Positions 28,861-32,492 of a stretch of DNA of 32,492 nucleotides are shown in pieces. This stretch comes from an uncultured Clostridia bacterium (GTDB lineage Bacteria; Bacillota; Clostridia; Christensenellales; UBA3700), in the NCBI GenBank assembly GCA_944383935.1, contig CALWRK010000006.1:1-32492 (forward strand). The letters run 5' to 3'. The notes beneath the pieces were generated by a model, which saw only the letters and a program-made list of their open reading frames with translations, ran no database searches and was not told where the DNA came from. The position numbers and the translations under genes were made by a program. Positions within the stretch are counted from its first letter, which is position 1. Every line of letters begins with the position of its first letter.

Positions 28861-29242
28861 ACAGCACGTTTTTCCATTTGAAAGACAGGAGATTTTTGCT
28901 GTTTTCTACGCTACACGTCAGGGAAATACTCCGTTGCAGACTGTCATCGTACATTTGTGCGGACAGTGCGCCCTGTAAGTCGCCTATGGCGGTCATTATG
29001 CCTTTTACGTCGTTATTCGGACAGAGGAATTCCAGTACATCTCTTTCTTTTTTCCACCAGTCGGAAAGGGCGTTTGTCGCTGCTTGTGCGCCTTCGTAGT
29101 TTTCCGCTCGTATGAGCGCGGTTATCTCTTCCGACTTTTGAACGGCTTTGTCAAAAGTGGAGCTGATATATGCCTGTTCGCCTATCCCCAGTCCGATAAT
29201 GAGTATGAGCAGTCCCACTGCCAGCCACACCTTACCCCGCAT
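28859..29242 (-). CDS. DUF4363-like membrane-anchored protein
   Basis: A 127-residue protein with an N-terminal membrane segment (VWLAVGLLILIIGLGIG, about 5-20) and a helical outer domain containing the heptad-like ESSEELxxLI-type stretch (KAVQKSEEITALIRAENYEGA) and ALSDWWKKERDVLEFL. This pattern fits DUF4363, which in clostridia is commonly encoded directly after a DUF421 protein. The function is unknown. The ATG at 29242 has a GGAGG site and overlaps the DUF421 stop by 11 bp, so the two are coupled; a longer start at 29269 is possible but lacks a ribosome site. Confidence 0.7.
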   Translation of the reverse strand: MRGKVWLAVGLLILIIGLGIGEQAYISSTFDKAVQKSEEITALIRAENYEGAQAATNALSDWWKKERDVLEFLCPNNDVKGIMTAIGDLQGALSAQMYDDSLQRSISLTCSVENSKNLLSFKWKNVL

Positions 29243-29942
29243 TTTCCTCCTCCAAGCTGCCCGTGACATATCTGCCCGATATGGGCTGCAAGTAGTAGTT
29301 CTTTCCGCCCGTCACCGTCATAAGCAGCACGTTTTTTTGTTTGAGATTGTGGTTTTGCAATGTCTTTTCCACGCGAGAGTAGTCGATATTTCCCTTTCTC
29401 ACGTTCTCGGACATCTTCTTGCCCTCGCATATCACGGCATAGGGGAGTTTTGCTTCGCTTGTTTGCAGAGCGAGATCCCCTGCGGTGACGGGGCGGTTGC
29501 ACGCCTTCGGAATCACGCTTACATCACCGTTCGTTTCGAATATGGCGTATTCCAGTTCGTCGGGGGATAGGTAGTTCTTCTCCCTCAGCGCTTCCAGCAG
29601 GTCGTTCACCGTGAGGTCGAGCATACTTATCGCACGATAGTCTATGCCACATGGATTTATGACTATCACCGGTTTGCCGTTTATCAGGCGGCGAGCCTTG
29701 ATAGAATGTTTTATTATTTTAGTTAGGGCAAATTGCACTATAAACAGTGTGAATATGGGCACCAATCCGTATATGACGGGTACGGTGGTGTCCGACATGG
29801 GTATGCACGCCAGTTCCGCCATAATCAGCGTGACGGCGAATTCAAAAGGCTGTAACTCGCCCAGCTGTTTTTTGCCCATCAGCCGCATGGCGATGAGTAA
29901 AAAAATATATATAAGCACAGCGCGTACAAATACGATAAGCAT
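29232..29942 (-). CDS. DUF421 (YetF family) membrane protein
   Basis: A 236-residue protein with about three N-terminal membrane helices (FVRAVLIYIFLLIAMRLMGK, the FAVTLIMAELACIPM helix and PVIYGLVPIFTLFIVQF) and a cytoplasmic domain with the family motifs GKKQLGELQPFEF, RRLINGKPVIVINPCGID and DLLEALREK. The family is widespread in spore formers; members occur in spore membranes (the 2Duf type) and affect spore resistance, but the biochemical role is unknown. It sits between an SpoVB-like gene and DUF4363 on the same strand, which suggests a sporulation-related set. There is no clear ribosome site before the ATG. Confidence 0.88.
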   Translation of the reverse strand: MLIVFVRAVLIYIFLLIAMRLMGKKQLGELQPFEFAVTLIMAELACIPMSDTTVPVIYGLVPIFTLFIVQFALTKIIKHSIKARRLINGKPVIVINPCGIDYRAISMLDLTVNDLLEALREKNYLSPDELEYAIFETNGDVSVIPKACNRPVTAGDLALQTSEAKLPYAVICEGKKMSENVRKGNIDYSRVEKTLQNHNLKQKNVLLMTVTGGKNYYLQPISGRYVTGSLEEENAG

Positions 29943-29975
29943 ATGCTTAGTATCTTACGCCGAAAGAAAATTATG

Positions 29976-31460
29976 CTACTTTCGGATATAGCCTATAAGA
30001 CCGGACGGCTTTGGCATATATCCGGTAACGCGCAATGCGAAAAAGTAGAGGACAGCCGCTATCGGCAGACATATCAGGCAGGATACGATATTCCCCAGAT
30101 AACGGGTGTATGAGGATATGGACCCAATGAGCAGGGCTATGGCGCACGATACCGCAATCAGCGCCGCTCCGGCATAGCTTTTCTTGCGCGGGAGCACCCG
30201 ATTTAACTGTATGTAGTTGCTTAAAAGCGTTACGCAATGATATATGAAAAAGGAGGTATAATAGCCGTATATCCCCATAAACCGCGGCAAGATCACTATC
30301 CCCGCCGCCAGGAAAATATAGCCTATCACACTTGACATGAAAGTCTTGTTCTCTTTCCCCAGAGAATTGAGGGATGTGGCGGTTATCGCGTTCAAGGAGA
30401 GCGGTAGCACCATGAATGCGGCAAATGAGAGTTGACTCCCCACCTTTTCATCCGCGTAAAGGATGCTTCCTATCTCTCGTCCGCAGGAGGCAAAGGCTAT
30501 GAATGCCGCGCACGCCACGGCGCAAGTGAAGTCGGTGGAGCGATCTATCGCGCTGTTTAAGTTCTTTCCGCCACCCGCGTTCCTGGACGCAATTTCGGGT
30601 ATCATGACCACGGAAAGGCTGCCTACCACGGAGGAGGGAGCCAAAAGCAGCGGCATCACCATTCCCGAGGCCCTTCCGAATTCTGCGGTGGCTTCTGCAG
30701 AAGTCAGTCCCGCGCCGTTTACCAAGACTGCGGGCAAAGCCAGGGATACGAACATGGACATCATGCTTCCGCATAGGCGCGTTACGGTGAGAGGAGCGGC
30801 AGATTTTACTATTGCCTTGCCCGAAAGGGGCGCCGCCGGTCTGCCGCCGCTCGTAAAAAATACAACTATGAGCGCAAGAGCTACTATACAATCGCTCGTC
30901 AATATCGCATATGCCAGCGTATATTCAACGGCTATGACCTGTTGCAACAGGAAGATGAACAGAGTGCACGCCGCGACTTTGAGAATTTCATCGCCCGCTT
31001 CCGCAAGCGAGTACACTACATAATTTTGCTTTCCCCAGAAGTGGCTTCGGATTACGGAGTATATGCTCGAAGTTATCATGGTAGGCAAAATTATCATGAA
31101 CAGTCTGCCGCATCTGTCGTCAGTGAAAAATAGTTCGCACAGCTCCGGAAAGGTATAGAAGATAGTGCATATCGTCATGGAGATCATCAGGCTGATAAGC
31201 AGTGCGGTGGTGAACGCCCTGCGCTGTCCCTGTATATCGCCCAACGCCTGCGTTTCCGCGGTTATGCGAGAGAGGGTGACGGGGATACCGCTCACGGCGA
31301 GAGCGGCAAATAAACCGAATACGGAAAAGCATATCTGATATACGCCCATGATCTCCGCTCCCAGCTCGCGTGAGATAAAAATTTTGAATATAAAGGAAAT
31401 TCCGCGGGTTATCACGGAGATGGAGGTCACGGTGAAGAACGCTTTGAAAATTCTTTTCAT
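29976..31460 (-). CDS. SpoVB/MurJ-like polysaccharide or lipid II flippase
   Basis: A 494-residue membrane protein with about 14 helices of the MVF/MOP exporter superfamily. The start (SISVITRGISFIFKIFISRELG) and the segment GVYQICFSVFGLFAALAVSGIPVTLSR, shown only in part, are typical of stage V sporulation protein B and related putative polysaccharide exporters. SpoVB-type proteins are thought to flip lipid-linked cell wall precursors for spore cortex; some organisms use relatives for vegetative wall synthesis. The ATG at 31460 has no ribosome site, and a TATAAT lies directly against it. DUF421 and DUF4363 genes follow on the same strand. Confidence 0.85.
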   Translation of the reverse strand: MKRIFKAFFTVTSISVITRGISFIFKIFISRELGAEIMGVYQICFSVFGLFAALAVSGIPVTLSRITAETQALGDIQGQRRAFTTALLISLMISMTICTIFYTFPELCELFFTDDRCGRLFMIILPTMITSSIYSVIRSHFWGKQNYVVYSLAEAGDEILKVAACTLFIFLLQQVIAVEYTLAYAILTSDCIVALALIVVFFTSGGRPAAPLSGKAIVKSAAPLTVTRLCGSMMSMFVSLALPAVLVNGAGLTSAEATAEFGRASGMVMPLLLAPSSVVGSLSVVMIPEIASRNAGGGKNLNSAIDRSTDFTCAVACAAFIAFASCGREIGSILYADEKVGSQLSFAAFMVLPLSLNAITATSLNSLGKENKTFMSSVIGYIFLAAGIVILPRFMGIYGYYTSFFIYHCVTLLSNYIQLNRVLPRKKSYAGAALIAVSCAIALLIGSISSYTRYLGNIVSCLICLPIAAVLYFFALRVTGYMPKPSGLIGYIRK

Positions 31461-31510
31461 ATTATAGGATATTAAGATGGGCGTGCAAATATAATTTATC
31501 GGAGGCGAAA

Positions 31511-31795
31511 ATGCAGATATACAGAGTAAGGAGAGGGGAGAGTATAGAGGACATAGCCCGCCGTTTCGGAGTGGGCGCGGAGAAGATACTTTCGGACAGT
31601 AATTGCAGGCGGGAGCAGGTGGATGAGGGGATCAGGCTCGTCATCATGCGTCCCGACGGGGAAGAGTATATCGTAAAACCTTTCGATACGCTGGAAGGCA
31701 TAGCCGTGCGCTTCAACGTAAGCGAAAAATATATAGAGGAGAACAATAATCTGTCCTCCTCCGCCGTATTTATAGGTCAAAAATTATATATCTGA
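31511..31795 (+). CDS. Tandem LysM domain miniprotein
   Basis: A 94-residue protein made almost only of two LysM domains: residues 1-45 (IYRVRRGESIEDIARRFGV) and 50-94 (YIVKPFDTLEGIAVRFNVS, ending VFIGQKLYI). LysM binds N-acetylglucosamine polymers such as peptidoglycan. There is no signal peptide, so the protein would stay in the cytoplasm or, in a sporulating mother cell, coat the developing spore as SafA does. GGAGG (31501-31505) lies 5 nt before the ATG. It is divergent from the SpoVB-like gene, and its last 12 bp overlap the converging acetyltransferase gene. Confidence 0.88.
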   Translation: MQIYRVRRGESIEDIARRFGVGAEKILSDSNCRREQVDEGIRLVIMRPDGEEYIVKPFDTLEGIAVRFNVSEKYIEENNNLSSSAVFIGQKLYI

Positions 31796-32359
31796 CTGGA
31801 TTTTCTTGATAATCTTTGCCGGGACTCCCGCCACTATGCATCTTTCGGGGACGTCCTTGCTCACCACGGCGCCGGCGGCAACTATACTCCCGTCGCCTAT
31901 GTTTACGCCGGGCAGTATCGTAGCGTGAGAACCCACCCATACGCTTTTGCCGATGGTGACTTTTTTCGGAGTCATGCTCGCGCGGGTGTCGGGATTCAGA
32001 TCGTGGTTCAACGTGGCTATCACCACCTGGTGTCCGATGAGGCAACCGTCGCCTATGAATATTCCGCCCTGGTCTTGGAAACAGCAGCCGGAATTTATAA
32101 ACACGTTTTTTCCTATATGCAAATTTTTTCCGTAATCGCTGTATATGGGCGGGAACAGACGGAAGGTTTCATCCACTTCATATCCCACCAGCTCCGATAC
32201 CAACTCGCGCAATTCCTCTTGCGTATGGTAGGCGCCGTTAATCTTTGCGGTAACCGCCTGTGCTTTTGCGGCGGCGTCGTCCATGAATTTCTGCACCTGA
32301 GAAGAAGCGTCCAAAGGCAAGCCCTTTGCCGTCATTTCATTGTATTGTCTTACGTCCAT
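31784..32359 (-). CDS. Maltose/galactoside O-acetyltransferase family protein
   Basis: A 191-residue hexapeptide-repeat acyltransferase. The N-terminal Mac domain (about 5-55) is followed by the left-handed beta-helix (NLHIGKNVFINSGC, FIGDGCLIGHQV, VTIGKSVWVGSHATILPGV) and the family close VVSKDVPERCIVAGVPAKI. His119 in ATLNHDLNPD is the expected catalytic base. It should transfer acetyl from acetyl-CoA to a sugar hydroxyl; Maa, LacA and NodL belong here, and the true acceptor is unknown. GGAGGT precedes the ATG. It converges on the LysM gene with a 12-bp overlap. Confidence 0.93.
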   Translation of the reverse strand: MDVRQYNEMTAKGLPLDASSQVQKFMDDAAAKAQAVTAKINGAYHTQEELRELVSELVGYEVDETFRLFPPIYSDYGKNLHIGKNVFINSGCCFQDQGGIFIGDGCLIGHQVVIATLNHDLNPDTRASMTPKKVTIGKSVWVGSHATILPGVNIGDGSIVAAGAVVSKDVPERCIVAGVPAKIIKKIQSDI

Positions 32360-32376
32360 CTCTTACCTCCGAATAT

Positions 32377-32385
32377 ATTATATCA
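32377..32385 (-). promoter_or_regulatory. Extended -10 promoter of the acetyltransferase gene
   Basis: Reverse-strand TATAAT (32382-32377) preceded by TG at 32385-32384, an extended -10 like others in this window. No good -35 hexamer lies 16-18 bp upstream. Beyond it, 32386-32492 shows no gene. Confidence 0.5.
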
Positions 32386-32492
32386 TAGGATGCGTACCTT
32401 TACCCAACCGCGCCCGAACACATTTTACAAATATAATTGATTTTATCTGATATATGTTTTTTGCCTGTATTACTAGTTACCTGTAAAATGCT

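Noticed and set aside
31490-31495. TATAAT as -10 for the LysM gene
   Set aside because: Initiation 7 nt downstream would fall inside the GGAGG site at 31501-31505, and no -35 is present at the right spacing.

Overview
This window looks like a chromosome segment of an anaerobic clostridial Bacillota (Firmicutes) bacterium, probably from a metagenome-derived lineage. The evidence is a V-type ATPase operon in the clostridial/enterococcal order, an arginine-phosphatase/Sua5/RpiB neighbourhood resembling Bacillus ywlC-ywlE-ywlF, an SpoVB-like flippase, a DUF421/DUF4363 pair, a type III pantothenate kinase with an ECF S component, and strong Shine-Dalgarno sites. Isoleucine ATA and arginine AGG codons are common although the DNA is fairly GC-rich. 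No rRNA, tRNA, CRISPR array, transposase or phage gene was recognised, so this is mainly a housekeeping region with a few odd accessory loci.

Layout: 1-450 (-) is the 5' part of a membrane-anchored, Ala/Glu/Lys-rich coiled-coil protein built on a 42-bp tandem repeat. 648-3427 (+) holds a ZIP metal transporter, Sua5, a YwlE-type phosphatase and RpiB. 3445-11947 (+) is a nine-gene V-ATPase operon (G/H-I-K-E-C-F-A-B-D) whose c-subunit carries the Enterococcus-type Na+ ligand pattern. 12103-12831 (+) is a PepSY-like lipoprotein, separated by a bidirectional terminator from a convergent GH3 glycosidase (12891-15539, -) with an unusual C-terminal extension. 15757-17211 (+) is guaB, facing glycyl-tRNA synthetase (17489-18874, -) across a repeat-bearing intergenic region.

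19020-19190 encodes an 11-cysteine, 56-residue hydrophobic microprotein followed by about 220 bp of stacked hairpins and a 45-bp tandem repeat. Two small membrane proteins follow. An overlapping operon panT-coaX-hom and two small tail-anchored proteins (20411-24007) lies behind a strong promoter and a roughly 100-nt structured leader. uvrB-uvrA (24051-28834) has its own promoter. The end holds DUF421/DUF4363 and SpoVB-like genes (-), a tandem-LysM miniprotein (+) and a hexapeptide-repeat acetyltransferase (-).

The most unusual features are the Cys-rich microprotein plus hairpin array, the unclassified panT leader, the pair of small tail-anchored possible winged-helix proteins, and several genes whose promoters sit so close to the start codon that the transcripts should be leaderless. 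I found no clear, complete novel defence or mobile system.
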